Of a stretch of DNA of 64,000 bases, positions 1 through 9,195 are shown piece after piece. Location of the stretch: contig CAISXF010000097.1 in assembly GCA_903889445.1 (NCBI GenBank), positions 1 through 64,000 on the forward strand, given 5' to 3'. Numbering within the stretch: position 1 is the first letter of the stretch; every line of letters begins with the position of its first letter. The position numbers and the translations under genes are program-made. The notes below the pieces were generated by a model. That model saw only the letters and a program-made list of their open reading frames with translations. It had not been told where the DNA came from and searched no databases. The DNA is from an uncultured Pseudomonadota bacterium. GTDB lineage: Bacteria > Pseudomonadota > Gammaproteobacteria > Methylococcales > Methylomonadaceae.

Positions 1-330
1 AGGCTTGGCAACCGATCCCGTGAGTACAATAAGCACTCTTGATTCCGAAACGGGTGTTGAAAAACAAGTTCCTCGTGTGAAGGCTTACACACCTTTTAAA
101 AAACCAAAAGGACAGGAACTGACTGAGCAACAAAAAGCGTTGAATCGCGCTTTAGCCTCAATTCGGATTCGGGTGGAACACTGCAAAAAACTGGACGATT
201 CTTGCTACACGATTTCGCTGTTCTCATTCTATTTAGGGGCGGGTCATGCAGACTATTTGTGAATTCCATATAAAAGTATCTATGGTCTTCTAAACGCTTC
301 AACGCCAATTGCGGCCCCGATAAATCGGAA
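1..330 (+). pseudogene. Decayed DDE transposase, 3' part only
   Basis: The frame open from the window edge to 262 carries the segment KAYTPFKKPKGQELTEQQ followed by NRALASIRIRVEH. This is the typical C-terminal region of DDE transposases (DDE_Tnp_4/IS5-like proteins), where the last glutamate of the catalytic triad sits in RVEH. After RVEH the reading jumps: the frame starting near 190 reads KNWTILATRFRCSHSI, the expected continuation, and then hits a stop. The gene is therefore frameshifted and interrupted, and its 5' part lies outside the window. It cannot encode an active enzyme. The assignment to a transposase is firm; the exact IS family is not. Confidence 0.7.
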
Positions 331-619
331 TGCTCCTTTCGCAATCAAACCGAAAGTGTTAAAGAGTGTAATTGAAGACTGTTATTTTTAAAATGTTTTT
401 TGTTATTTAGTGGATAAATCGTGTTTTTGAATACAACAAATGACTACATTTTGATATAAATTACTATAAATAATGTAAAAGAAAAACATATTTGCGGGCT
501 TGTAAATCAACAGATACTTCGTTGACAAATGGCGGCAGGTAATAAATCTGCTTATTGTGCATAAACTCTTTTGTCCTCAATTCACACCCGCGCCAACAAA
601 CGTTTTAAAATATACTTTT
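331..619. other. AT-rich non-coding stretch
   Basis: No convincing gene was found here. Short frames on both strands lack protein-like composition. The stretch lies between the transposase remnant and the stop codon of the ABC ATPase gene and may include the lost right end of the insertion sequence, but no inverted repeat could be matched because the left end lies outside the window. Confidence 0.5.
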
Positions 620-2206
620 TTAGAATTTTGGCACAGCGGCTAATAATTTTTGCGTATAAACGTGTTTTGGATTCAGCAATACTTCCGCTACCGTGCCTTG
701 TTCGACAATTTTTCCTTGATACATCACCGCGACATCGTCCGCAATTTCAGCCACCACGCCCAAATCGTGCGTAATGAATAAATAACTCATGCCTTGTTCG
801 CGTTGCAATGTTTTCAATAATTGAATAATTTGCGCTTGAACCGAAACATCCAACGCGCTGGTCGGTTCGTCACAAATAATCACTTTCGGTTCAACCGCCA
901 ACGCTCGCGCAATACAAATCCGTTGTCGTTGCCCACCCGAAAATTCATGCGGATAACGATACATCGCCGTTTCAGGTAATTCGACCCGCAACAATAAATT
1001 CCGCACACGATTTTCACGTTCGGCGGCAGGCATTTCAGGACGCAACGCGCGTAATCCTTCCGCGATAATTTCACCGACCAACAAACGCGGATTCATCGAC
1101 GAAAACGGGTCTTGAAACACGATTTGCATTGCCGCGCGTTGTTGACGCAAAGCCTCGCCAGCTAATGAATGTAACGCAATCCCGTCTAAAAATACTTCAC
1201 CGCCGTTCGATGAAATTAAATGCAACAAGGCTTTGCCCAATGTGGTTTTGCCGCACCCCGATTCGCCGACTAATGCTAAGGTTTTACCGCGTTGCAACGA
1301 AAAACTCACACCGTCTACCGCTCGGACATAATCCACCACTCGTTTGAAAATACCTTTACGAATCGGATAATGACAATGGAAATTTTGAACTTTTAATAAC
1401 GCGGGTTTGACGGTAATTTCTTTATTTTGGCAACTTTGCAGCGACGGCAACGCAGCCACTAATTTTTGCGTGTACAAATGTTGCGGATGTTGAAACAGTG
1501 ATTTTGCGTCGCCCGTTTCGACAATTTTGCCGTTTTGCATCACTGCGACACGTTGAGCAATGCTCGCCACCAACGCCAAATCGTGACTAATCAACCACAA
1601 CGCCATGCCCGTTTGCGCTTGAATGTTTTTGAGCAATTCTAAAATCTGCGCTTGAATCGTCACGTCCAACGCGGTGGTCGGTTCGTCAGCAATCAATAAA
1701 TCAGGCTTTCCAGCGAGTGCCATCGCAATCATCACGCGCTGGCGTTGTCCGCCCGAAAGTTGGTGAGGATAATCGTTTACACGTTGCGCGGCATTCGGCA
1801 ATTCAACTTGCTGCAACAATTCTACGACACGATTTTTGAGTTCAATTTTTGAAAGTTTGAAATGCAGATTTAACACTTCGGCGATTTGTTGCCCAATGGT
1901 CATGACGGGATTGAGCGACGCAATCGGATCTTGAAAAATAATCGCAATGCGTCGTCCACGAATTTTGCACCAATTTTTTTCAGAAAGTTGCACCAAATTT
2001 TCGTTTTGCAAACGCATCGAATCGCTTTCAACAATCGCGTTGTGCGGCAATAAATTCAACGCTGCCAACGCAGTCATCGATTTCCCCGAACCCGATTCGC
2101 CGACTAATGCGAAAGTTTCACCCGCGTGAATTTCAAAACTGATTTTATCGACGACAGACACATCACCGAACCGAACCGTTAAATCGTTCACTGCAAATAA
2201 AATCAT
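620..2206 (-). CDS. Peptide ABC transporter, duplicated ATP-binding protein
   Basis: This 528-residue protein has two complete ABC ATPase domains, matching the YejF / fused OppD-OppF family that powers import of oligopeptides, dipeptides or similar substrates at the inner membrane. Domain 1 has Walker A GESGSGKS, signature LSGGQRQRV and Walker B LLIADEP. Domain 2 has [18 protein letters not shown] and VIICDEP. Each half ends with the oligopeptide-transporter C-terminal tail ([24 protein letters not shown]). Its ATG overlaps the stop of the upstream esterase gene. No permease or binding protein is adjacent; an OppC-like permease lies far away at 41534. The family is certain, the substrate unknown. 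Confidence 0.93.
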   Translation of the reverse strand: MILFAVNDLTVRFGDVSVVDKISFEIHAGETFALVGESGSGKSMTALAALNLLPHNAIVESDSMRLQNENLVQLSEKNWCKIRGRRIAIIFQDPIASLNPVMTIGQQIAEVLNLHFKLSKIELKNRVVELLQQVELPNAAQRVNDYPHQLSGGQRQRVMIAMALAGKPDLLIADEPTTALDVTIQAQILELLKNIQAQTGMALWLISHDLALVASIAQRVAVMQNGKIVETGDAKSLFQHPQHLYTQKLVAALPSLQSCQNKEITVKPALLKVQNFHCHYPIRKGIFKRVVDYVRAVDGVSFSLQRGKTLALVGESGCGKTTLGKALLHLISSNGGEVFLDGIALHSLAGEALRQQRAAMQIVFQDPFSSMNPRLLVGEIIAEGLRALRPEMPAAERENRVRNLLLRVELPETAMYRYPHEFSGGQRQRICIARALAVEPKVIICDEPTSALDVSVQAQIIQLLKTLQREQGMSYLFITHDLGVVAEIADDVAVMYQGKIVEQGTVAEVLLNPKHVYTQKLLAAVPKF

Positions 2207-2886
2207 TTAAAAATCGTGTTGATAAATATCGCAATTTGCTCCATTTCTTCCACACACAAACTGTGTTCCATTACATAATCGTGCCATTGAATCGGATAAC
2301 CCATTGCTTTCAAACCATCAAATGCCGCTTTTCCGCTTTCAATATCAACAACGGAATCAATAATCCCGTGAGCCATAAAAATCGGCGTGTGATTATTCGC
2401 TTCAGCGCGTTGATTTTGCAAATTAGCCAACGTCGGCAAATACGCCGACAACGCAATAATGCCCGCGAGCGGTTGATTAAAGCGCAAACCCGTGTGCAAC
2501 GCCAACACGCCGCCTTGTGAAAACCCGACCAACAAAATGTTTTTCGACGGAATACCTTTGTCGATTTCGTGTTGAATCAGTTGATTGATTAACGTCGCCG
2601 AATGCTCAATTCCCGCCACATCGACTTCTCGATTCAAATCATTCATGCTCAAAATGTCGTACCACGCCCGCATTTCTACACCGTGATTGATAGTGATTTT
2701 TTGAATGGGCGCGTGGGGGAAAATGAAATAAATGCTCGATGAATCAATCAAATGTAATTCAGGCACGATGCCTTCAAAATCGTGACCGTCCGCGCCTAAA
2801 CCGTGCAACCAAATGACAGAGTATTTGTGTGTTGAAGTCGCTGGAATCTCAACGCTTTGCAGCGCATTTGCGTTTTGCTGTGTCAT
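2203..2886 (-). CDS. Carboxylesterase/phospholipase (alpha/beta hydrolase)
   Basis: An alpha/beta hydrolase of the phospholipase/carboxylesterase (YpfH/acyl-protein thioesterase-like) family, which hydrolyses short acyl esters. The nucleophile elbow is GFSQGG, the oxyanion region is IWLHGLGADG, and Asp and His of the triad are probably in GIIDSVVD and VMEHSLC. The frame is open to 2934, giving a possible signal peptide (MLHFAKIFLISILGLVMTQQ). The ATG at 2886, however, is preceded by GGGG at normal spacing, so the shorter, cytoplasmic form is preferred. It lies just downstream of thiE and overlaps the ABC ATPase gene by 4 bp, so it is probably cotranscribed with both. Confidence 0.85.
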   Translation of the reverse strand: MTQQNANALQSVEIPATSTHKYSVIWLHGLGADGHDFEGIVPELHLIDSSSIYFIFPHAPIQKITINHGVEMRAWYDILSMNDLNREVDVAGIEHSATLINQLIQHEIDKGIPSKNILLVGFSQGGVLALHTGLRFNQPLAGIIALSAYLPTLANLQNQRAEANNHTPIFMAHGIIDSVVDIESGKAAFDGLKAMGYPIQWHDYVMEHSLCVEEMEQIAIFINTIFK

Positions 2887-2937
2887 AACTAACCCCAAAA
2901 TCGATATAAGAAAAATTTTTGCGAAATGTAACATTTT

Positions 2938-3561
2938 TTAATGACTAATTTGTGAAAATAATGCTGAAAATGTTTGTGCGGAACGCTCAGAATCTGCCGT
3001 CGCTAAACTGCCAATGACCGCTAATAAATCCGCGCCAGCATCAATCAACATCGCGCCATTTTCGGGCAAAATGCCACCAATTGCCACAATCGGTAATGTT
3101 AAAACTTTTTTTGCAGCAGTTAATGTGCCGATTTCAGCGGGGGCGGCGAGTGGTTTTGAATTCGAGGTGAAAAATCGTCCAAACGCCACATAATTTGCAC
3201 CTTCTTTTTCGGCGGCAATGGCGCGTTCAATCGAGTTGTAACACGACACACCAATAATTGCAGAATCACCCAAACGCTGACGCGCTTCTAAAATCGACCC
3301 GTCATCTTTGCCCAAATGCACGCCGTCCGCGCCAATGGTTTCGACAAGTTCTACATTATCGTTAATCAGAAATGGCACGTTATGCGCGTGGCAAAGTTCG
3401 AGTAATTTTTTTGCCAAATCGGTTTTATCATTTCGACCTTTTTCTCGATATTGAACAATACACGCGCCACCTTTTAAAACCGCTTCAGTAAATTCCAAAA
3501 TCTGAACCGCCGTTTTTCCTTCGGGCGTAATCGCATAAAGCCCCCATTTTGGCATTAACAT
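2938..3561 (-). CDS. thiE: Thiamine-phosphate synthase
   Basis: ThiE couples HMP-pyrophosphate with the thiazole phosphate to give thiamine monophosphate. The TIM-barrel shows the family signatures VQYREK near residue 37, INDNVELV with GVHLGKDD near 66-81 (pyrophosphate and magnesium binding), IGVSCYN near 103, FGRFFTSNSKP near 127 and AIGGI near 166. The length of 207 residues is normal. The gene starts directly after the thiD stop codon, so the two final pyrimidine-branch and coupling steps are in one transcription unit. No THI-box riboswitch was recognised upstream of the pair. Confidence 0.95.
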   Translation of the reverse strand: MLMPKWGLYAITPEGKTAVQILEFTEAVLKGGACIVQYREKGRNDKTDLAKKLLELCHAHNVPFLINDNVELVETIGADGVHLGKDDGSILEARQRLGDSAIIGVSCYNSIERAIAAEKEGANYVAFGRFFTSNSKPLAAPAEIGTLTAAKKVLTLPIVAIGGILPENGAMLIDAGADLLAVIGSLATADSERSAQTFSALFSQISH

Positions 3562-4356
3562 TTATTCATCTCTCCAAAAAAGTCTATTCGGATTCAATTG
3601 CCCTGCGCCCGTTCGATAACCTGCTTGCAAACTGTGCCACGCATATTCTTGTGCGTCATTGATAGCCTGCAACGGTTCAACGCCCAACGCAAATAACGCC
3701 GCAATACTCGCCGCCAACGTACAACCTGAACCGTGATAATTTGCCGGCAATCGCGCCCAAGTGTAATTTTGTTGATGTTCAAAATAAAAAAGCCGATTTT
3801 CTACGCTTTCTGTCGCTTCATCCGCCCCCGTGATTAAAACGTATTCACAACCCGAATCCAGCAATTTCAAACCACACGCTTCAACCTCTTCCAAACCCGT
3901 CAAACGTCGCGCTTCCTGACAATTCGGCGTTAAAACCGTTATTAACGGCAACAATAATTCGCGCATCGCCGCCAATAATTCGTCATTCGCTAAATTCGTT
4001 CCACCGCCCGCTGCTAAAATCGGATCTAAAATCACCGGAATCAATGGATAACGTCGCACAATATCCGCAATCGCTTGGGCAATATCCGCGTTACCAATCA
4101 AACCAATTTTAAACGCATGAACGGGCATATCATTTAACAACGTTTGAGCTTGCCGAATAATATGTTCTGGTTTTTGCGGTACGATTTCTGCTACATTTTT
4201 TGTATTCTGTTCTGTTAGGCAAGTAATGATGCTTGCCGCGTGACAATGATGGCTAATAATAGTTTCAATATCTGCCTGAATCCCCGCGCCACCGCTAGGG
4301 TCATGACCCGAAAATGAAACTACAACAGGTCGTGGTGAGCTTGTTGAATAAATCAT
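3562..4356 (-). CDS. thiD: Hydroxymethylpyrimidine/phosphomethylpyrimidine kinase
   Basis: ThiD phosphorylates HMP and then HMP-phosphate to supply thiamine synthesis. Ribokinase-fold motifs are present: SFSGHDPSGGAGIQADIETI at the N-terminus, VILDPILAAGGG near residue 150, and the anion hole/catalytic segment NYHGSGCTLAASIAA near 205-220. The frame runs back to a TTG at 4374 inside an A/T homopolymer, but the first ATG is at 4356 and is followed at once by the conserved core, so 4356 is taken as the start. It directly precedes thiE. Confidence 0.94.
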   Translation of the reverse strand: MIYSTSSPRPVVVSFSGHDPSGGAGIQADIETIISHHCHAASIITCLTEQNTKNVAEIVPQKPEHIIRQAQTLLNDMPVHAFKIGLIGNADIAQAIADIVRRYPLIPVILDPILAAGGGTNLANDELLAAMRELLLPLITVLTPNCQEARRLTGLEEVEACGLKLLDSGCEYVLITGADEATESVENRLFYFEHQQNYTWARLPANYHGSGCTLAASIAALFALGVEPLQAINDAQEYAWHSLQAGYRTGAGQLNPNRLFWRDE

Positions 4357-4372
4357 AACCGCCTGATTTTGC

Positions 4373-4390
4373 AAAAAAAAAAAAAAAAAA
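4373..4390. repeat. 18-nt poly(A) homopolymer
   Basis: An uninterrupted run of 18 A on the plus strand lies just upstream of the thiD start (poly-T as read in the thiD direction), in the intergenic space between thiD and the divergent chemoreceptor gene. A run of this length is prone to slippage during replication and to sequencing error. It could alter promoter spacing or leader length, but no function is shown. Confidence 0.85.
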
Positions 4391-4490
4391 TAGAAAAATC
4401 CCTTACAGTCGGTGCGTGTTTGATACTATTCTTACGAGAATGTGCAATTTTTCTAAATTTGAATTTTAACCTTTAACCATAAATTAAAAT

Positions 4491-7184
4491 ATGTCTACGA
4501 ACCAAGAATATGTCTTAACAGACTCCGATTTAATTGTATCAAAAACGGATTTGAAAGGAATTATTACCTATACCAATGACGATTTTATTCGTATTGGCGG
4601 CTTTTCAAAAAAAGAGTTAATCGGTGCACCGCATAACATTTTACGCCATCTGGATATGCCAAAAGCCGCGTTTGCGGATATGTGGAAAACCTTAGAAACG
4701 GGTAATCCATGGACGGGCATCGTTAAAAATCGGACAAAAGACGGCGGTTTTTATTGGGTTCGTGCTAACGTTATGCCTATTTGGGAAAATGACAAATGTG
4801 CTGGTTATATGTCGGTACGAAACAAACCTTCCGTCGATGAAATCAGTAATGCCGCAAATTTATACTGCGAAATGAACGCAGGGCGCAACAAAATAAAACT
4901 GGATTCCGGTGAGATTATTACACCCAGTTTGACCGCTGCCATCCGTCGCACGTTTGAAAATATCACCGTTAAAACCAAACTAACCACATTGGTTACGGCA
5001 TCATTACTCGCACTCGGTAGCGTGGGAATGTACGGGTATTACGGCATCAACATCATTAAAGATGCTAACATACAAAATCAACACAAAATTGAATTGCACG
5101 CGCAAAATGTCAATTTATCGCGATTGGTGCAAATTGAATTCAAAACGCAAATCCAAGAGTGGAACACATTATTGCACGGACAAGATAAATCGCAATTTAT
5201 CAAATACAGTCAGGCATTTGACGAACAAAGCGTAAAAATTCACAATGGATTAACGACGTTAAATAATCTGATGGCGGAGATGCCAGAAAAAGACATAGTG
5301 GCGTTAGTCGATATAGCACTAAAAAATCATGATGAATTTATAGTGCTATATCGCGCCACGTTGAAAACGTATCAAGCTGACAATGTGGCTGATATTTTTG
5401 CAGTGGATACGATGACAAAAGGGATTGATAAGCAGTTTATGGAAAATATAAATAAACTGGTGTCATTCCATCAGGCTGAAATTATAAAAAATATCGATGA
5501 GAGCAAAGACTTTTCAGAACATGAGACGGCTCTGTTTTCACACAATGTATTGGTGATGACAATTGTGATTGGCTTGATTTTATTGGGCTGGGCAATTGCC
5601 ACATTAACAAGCGTTTTAACGCCAATCAAAACAGCAACCCATTTAATTTACGATGCTGTGGAAGGCAAAGAAATTCGGCACAATGAGTTTTCTAAAAACG
5701 AATTAGGCAAATTGATTCAAGCCATTAAATCATTGGCTATTATTACAGAATTCAACATCGCTGAAGAAAGACGTGCTGTTAATGAAATGACGCGCATTAA
5801 AATGGCATTAGACGAAGTGACGACACCGGTCACGTTGTCAAATTCTGAACGTGAATTTATTTATATGAATAAATCAGCGATGATGTTGTGGAAAAGAATG
5901 GAAAGCGAAATCACCAAACGCATCCCAGGTTATACGGTTGAAAGTATGTACGGAAATTTACTTTTATCTTATTTAGAAATTGCCGAAGCCCCCTTTTTTG
6001 ATTTTGATAAATCCACGAAAGAAATAAAAATAACTAATTTGAATTTGGGTGGCAGAAAACTTCAAGCCACGATTGTATCCATTTTTGATGAGCGCGATTT
6101 TTACATTGGACATGCGACGCAGTGGATTGATCGAACGACAGAATTAGCATTAGAAGAACAAATTTCTAATATCGTTTCGGCTGCAATCAAGGGCGATTTC
6201 CAAAGGCGCATCAAAGCCGAAACATCAAATATGTTCTTTAAGCAGTTGGTTGAAGGTTTGAATGTATTACTCGAAACCTGTGAAAAAAGTTATAGCGATA
6301 TAGCGAATACTTTTGACGCGCTTTCACGCGGGGATTTATCGCAAACAATTACAAATGAATACACGGGCGAATTTGAAAACATTAAAAACAATGCCAACAA
6401 TACGCTTTATAAATTAACTGAAATTATTGAAGCGATTAAAGGTACTACGCGCATCGTGAAAGATGGTTCAGTAGCAATTTCGTTGAGCAGTAGTCAATTA
6501 GCGACGCGAACAAATTCTCAAGCCTCCGCCATTGAAGAAACGGCGGCAAGTATGCACGAATTGGATTCTACGGTTAATTCAAACACCGAAAATGCAAGTC
6601 ATATAAATGATTTTGTGATTGGTGCGTCAAACAACGCCACGCGCGGTGTAGACGTAATTCGTCGTACCGTCACAACGATGGAAGAAATTCGAGAATCATC
6701 ACGAAAAGTGGTGGATATTATTTCTGTCATTGACGGAATTTCGTTCCAAACCAACATCTTAGCCTTGAACGCGGCAGTTGAAGCTGCTCGGGCGGGTGAA
6801 CAAGGGCGGGGTTTTGCGGTAGTGGCAACAGAAGTGCGGAGTTTAGCGCAACGAGCGGCAGCGGCAGCAGGCGAAATTAAAATCTTAATTAACGATTCGG
6901 TGGAAAAAATCGAAGACGGTAGCAAATTAGTCGTTGATGCGGGTCATACGATGGAAGATATTGTCGGTTCAATTCGCACCGTCACAGAAATGATTGTTCA
7001 AATCAGCGCGGCATCTACCGAACAAAGTCTAGGTATTAGACAGGCAAATCAAGCCATTTCAGATTTGGAAGAAACAACCCAGCAAAATGCGATATTGGTT
7101 GAACAATCGGCAGCCACGTCAGATAGTTTGAAAAGTCAGGCGGCAGATCTTGCCAAAGCAGTCGATTATTTCAAACTTGGTTAA
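4491..7184 (+). CDS. PAS-containing methyl-accepting chemotaxis (Aer-type) receptor
   Basis: An 897-residue chemoreceptor. Residues about 10-115 form an Aer-like PAS domain (TYTNDDFIRIGGFSKKEL, then NILRHLDMPKAAFADMW and GGFYWVRANVMP), a class that often binds FAD or heme and senses redox or oxygen. Two membrane segments (about 164-186 and 347-372) flank a helical periplasmic region. A HAMP-like linker, a second degenerate PAS (about 430-560) and another HAMP-like stretch lead to the MCP signalling domain, whose hairpin tip FQTNILALNAAVEAARAGEQ is at about 752-771. There is no CheR-tethering pentapeptide. It stands alone, with no che genes nearby, and the next gene starts 4 nt later. Confidence 0.92.
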   Translation: MSTNQEYVLTDSDLIVSKTDLKGIITYTNDDFIRIGGFSKKELIGAPHNILRHLDMPKAAFADMWKTLETGNPWTGIVKNRTKDGGFYWVRANVMPIWENDKCAGYMSVRNKPSVDEISNAANLYCEMNAGRNKIKLDSGEIITPSLTAAIRRTFENITVKTKLTTLVTASLLALGSVGMYGYYGINIIKDANIQNQHKIELHAQNVNLSRLVQIEFKTQIQEWNTLLHGQDKSQFIKYSQAFDEQSVKIHNGLTTLNNLMAEMPEKDIVALVDIALKNHDEFIVLYRATLKTYQADNVADIFAVDTMTKGIDKQFMENINKLVSFHQAEIIKNIDESKDFSEHETALFSHNVLVMTIVIGLILLGWAIATLTSVLTPIKTATHLIYDAVEGKEIRHNEFSKNELGKLIQAIKSLAIITEFNIAEERRAVNEMTRIKMALDEVTTPVTLSNSEREFIYMNKSAMMLWKRMESEITKRIPGYTVESMYGNLLLSYLEIAEAPFFDFDKSTKEIKITNLNLGGRKLQATIVSIFDERDFYIGHATQWIDRTTELALEEQISNIVSAAIKGDFQRRIKAETSNMFFKQLVEGLNVLLETCEKSYSDIANTFDALSRGDLSQTITNEYTGEFENIKNNANNTLYKLTEIIEAIKGTTRIVKDGSVAISLSSSQLATRTNSQASAIEETAASMHELDSTVNSNTENASHINDFVIGASNNATRGVDVIRRTVTTMEEIRESSRKVVDIISVIDGISFQTNILALNAAVEAARAGEQGRGFAVVATEVRSLAQRAAAAAGEIKILINDSVEKIEDGSKLVVDAGHTMEDIVGSIRTVTEMIVQISAASTEQSLGIRQANQAISDLEETTQQNAILVEQSAATSDSLKSQAADLAKAVDYFKLG

Positions 7185-7187
7185 GTT

Positions 7188-7880
7188 ATGCGAACGATGA
7201 TTTTAGCGGCAGGACGCGGTGAGCGAATGCGTCCTTTGACGAATAATACACCAAAACCGTTGCTTTTAGCGGCAGGGAAATCGTTAATTGAACGCACGAT
7301 TGAACAATTAGTGGCGGCGAATTTTACCGAAATAGTCATCAATCATGCGTATTTGGGTGAACAAATCGAAGCGGCGTTGGGCGATGGTTCACAATTTGGC
7401 GCGACGATTGTTTATTCGCCTGAAGGTGAAAATGGTTTAGAAACAGCGGGCGGAATTATTCACGCGCTGCCTTTGCTCGGCGACAAACCATTTTTAGTGG
7501 TGAATGGTGATATTGCCACGGATTTTCCGTTTGAAACATTGCAAAAACAGCCCGTCGATTTGGCACATTTGGTTTTGGTGGCGAATCCTGAGCATCATTT
7601 ATCGGGTGATTTCCACATTCATTCAAACGGTCGAATTAAAGCACATCCCCCCTGCCCCCCTTCAAAGGGGGGAATGCTTACTTTCAGTGGCATCGGGATT
7701 TATTCGCCCGAATTTTTCAAAAATGCGCCGCAAAATAGCACCCAACTTGCGCCATTATTACGCGCCGCCATGTCAGAAAATCGCGTAAAAGGTCAATTTT
7801 TTGATGGTTTTTGGTTGGATATTGGTACGCCTGAACGGTTACAAATTCTTGAAAATCGCCTCGCGCCCACGCTCGTTTAA
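7188..7880 (+). CDS. murU: N-acetylmuramate-1-phosphate uridylyltransferase-like nucleotidyltransferase
   Basis: This is a sugar-1-phosphate nucleotidyltransferase of the MurU type, which makes UDP-MurNAc in peptidoglycan recycling. The nucleotide-binding signature ILAAGRGERMRPLTNNTPKP is at the N-terminus, followed by VNGDIATDFPF (metal site) and FWLDIGTPERL near the C-terminus. Residues about 152-162 (HPPCPPSKGGM) are an extra segment not expected in the family, encoded by a palindromic repeat at 7644-7676 that keeps the frame. The gene follows the receptor by 4 nt. The usual partner kinase AmgK is not adjacent. MurU is preferred over glucose- or mannose-1-P transferases on length (230 aa) and C-terminus. 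Confidence 0.8.
   Translation: MRTMILAAGRGERMRPLTNNTPKPLLLAAGKSLIERTIEQLVAANFTEIVINHAYLGEQIEAALGDGSQFGATIVYSPEGENGLETAGGIIHALPLLGDKPFLVVNGDIATDFPFETLQKQPVDLAHLVLVANPEHHLSGDFHIHSNGRIKAHPPCPPSKGGMLTFSGIGIYSPEFFKNAPQNSTQLAPLLRAAMSENRVKGQFFDGFWLDIGTPERLQILENRLAPTLV
7644..7676. repeat. Palindromic repeat inserted in frame in murU
   Basis: A C6 run, the loop TTCAAA and a G6 run form a perfect hairpin (7655-7672), preceded by a further C-rich stretch. The insert translates in the murU frame as PPCPPSKGG, a peptide typical of small dispersed palindromes that land inside genes. A longer related element with the same CCCCC-TTCAAA-GGGGG core lies at 43824-43945. The unit size of about 33 nt is compatible with an in-frame insertion. 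Confidence 0.75.
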
Positions 7881-7940
7881 ATTTATACTTATGCTGCGTC
7901 GAACGACGCAATTTAAAATAAAAACAATAAGGAATTATTC

Positions 7941-8345
7941 ATGCAAAAAATAGCGTTAGGTTTAGTCGCTTTATTATTCGCTGCAAACAGCTACGCGATT
8001 GATCACAGTATGCACGGCGGGGGCGCGAGTGGCGGCGGGGGCGCGAGTGCATCGTGTGAAAAAGCACGCTTTGAAAAATTTGTACCTGAAAATTTAGCCA
8101 CCGTTTCACCCGAATCTGAATTTTCGTTTTACGCTTTTAACGTGCAAAAACCGGAACAAATCGAAGTCAATATAAAATCTCAACCCGTTGCGATTACCAC
8201 CGAAGCGCGAGGCGATCTTTTTCGCGTAGTCGGAAAATTACCCGCTGGGCTGACGAATACCGTGGCTCGCATCAACATCAAAGCAACGACCAAAGCCGAA
8301 AAGTGTAACGGTGAAGGTGGTTGGCTTTTGACGATTGGCGAATAA
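7941..8345 (+). CDS. Small exported protein, unknown function
   Basis: A 134-residue protein with a clear Sec signal peptide (MQKIALGLVALLFAANSYA, cleavage after YA). The mature N-terminus starts IDHSMHGGG, followed by a Gly/Ala/Ser-rich linker and one Cys. The rest is a compact beta-rich domain of about 95 residues (FVPENLATVSPESEFSFYAF onward) with a second Cys near the C-terminus, so one disulfide is possible. AAGGAA lies at good spacing before the ATG. The His/Met pair at the mature N-terminus could bind metal, but that is only a suggestion. No family was recognised. rlmJ follows after 3 nt. Confidence 0.7.
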   Translation: MQKIALGLVALLFAANSYAIDHSMHGGGASGGGGASASCEKARFEKFVPENLATVSPESEFSFYAFNVQKPEQIEVNIKSQPVAITTEARGDLFRVVGKLPAGLTNTVARINIKATTKAEKCNGEGGWLLTIGE

Positions 8346-8348
8346 CGG

Positions 8349-9194
8349 ATGCTAAGTTATCGTCACGCTTTTCATGCTGGAAATTTTGCCGACGTGTTAA
8401 AACACATCGTGTTGTTGGAAGTGCTGGAGTATTTAGCGCAAAAAGAAAAACCGTTTTGCGTGATTGACACGCACGCGGGCGCAGGGAAATACGCACTTGA
8501 CAGTGATTTTGCGTTGAAAACACGCGAGTTTGACGGCGGCATTGGTCAATTATGGCAGCGTGACGATTTACCGCCGAGCGTGGCGAATTACGTTACGATG
8601 CAGAAACGCTTTAATTCGACCAAGCAACTCACGCGCTACGCGGGTTCGCCGCTGTTGATTAAACAATTGCTTCGTGCGAAAGATAAACTGCATTTGTTTG
8701 AATTGCATTCGACGGAAATTGGGTTGTTAACCACGACCATGAAACACGATAAACGCATTTGTATCGAACACGCCGACGGGTTGAAAAATAGTCTTAATTT
8801 GCTGCCACCGCTTGAACGACGCGGGTTGGTTTTCATCGATCCATCGTATGAAATGAAAACGGATTACGATCAAGTTGTTAAATCGCTGGTGCAAATGCAC
8901 AAACGTTTTGCGACGGGAACGTATGTTTTGTGGTATCCCGTGATTGAACGCGAACGAAATCAAGCGTTAGAAAACGCGCTGAAAAAAAGTGGTATTCCGA
9001 ATGTACAGCTGTTTGAATTAGGCATTTCTGCTGATGATTCTGTGCGCGGTATGACGGCAAACGGCGTGATTGTGATTAACCCGCCGTGGAATTTAGCGGC
9101 AACGATGCAAACCATTTTGCCGTGGTTAGCGCAAATTTTAGGGCAAAATGGCGCAGGAAAATTTCGCGTAGAAACGTTGGCGGCTGAAAAATAA
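8349..9194 (+). CDS. rlmJ: 23S rRNA (adenine-2030-N6)-methyltransferase
   Basis: RlmJ methylates A2030 of 23S rRNA. The N-terminus MLSYRHAFHAGNFADVLKHI is the family hallmark, followed by the SAM-binding motif VIDTHAGAGKY and the catalytic tetrapeptide-like FIDPSYE (residues about 160-166). The length of 281 residues matches the E. coli enzyme. The start is well fixed by conservation right from residue 1. The gene converges on ftsX, whose stop lies immediately beyond. Confidence 0.95.
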   Translation: MLSYRHAFHAGNFADVLKHIVLLEVLEYLAQKEKPFCVIDTHAGAGKYALDSDFALKTREFDGGIGQLWQRDDLPPSVANYVTMQKRFNSTKQLTRYAGSPLLIKQLLRAKDKLHLFELHSTEIGLLTTTMKHDKRICIEHADGLKNSLNLLPPLERRGLVFIDPSYEMKTDYDQVVKSLVQMHKRFATGTYVLWYPVIERERNQALENALKKSGIPNVQLFELGISADDSVRGMTANGVIVINPPWNLAATMQTILPWLAQILGQNGAGKFRVETLAAEK

Positions 9195-9195
9195 A

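Noticed and set aside
4357-4490. Thiamine pyrophosphate riboswitch before thiD
   Set aside because: No CTGAGA or thi-box core was found; the region is dominated by the poly(A) run.
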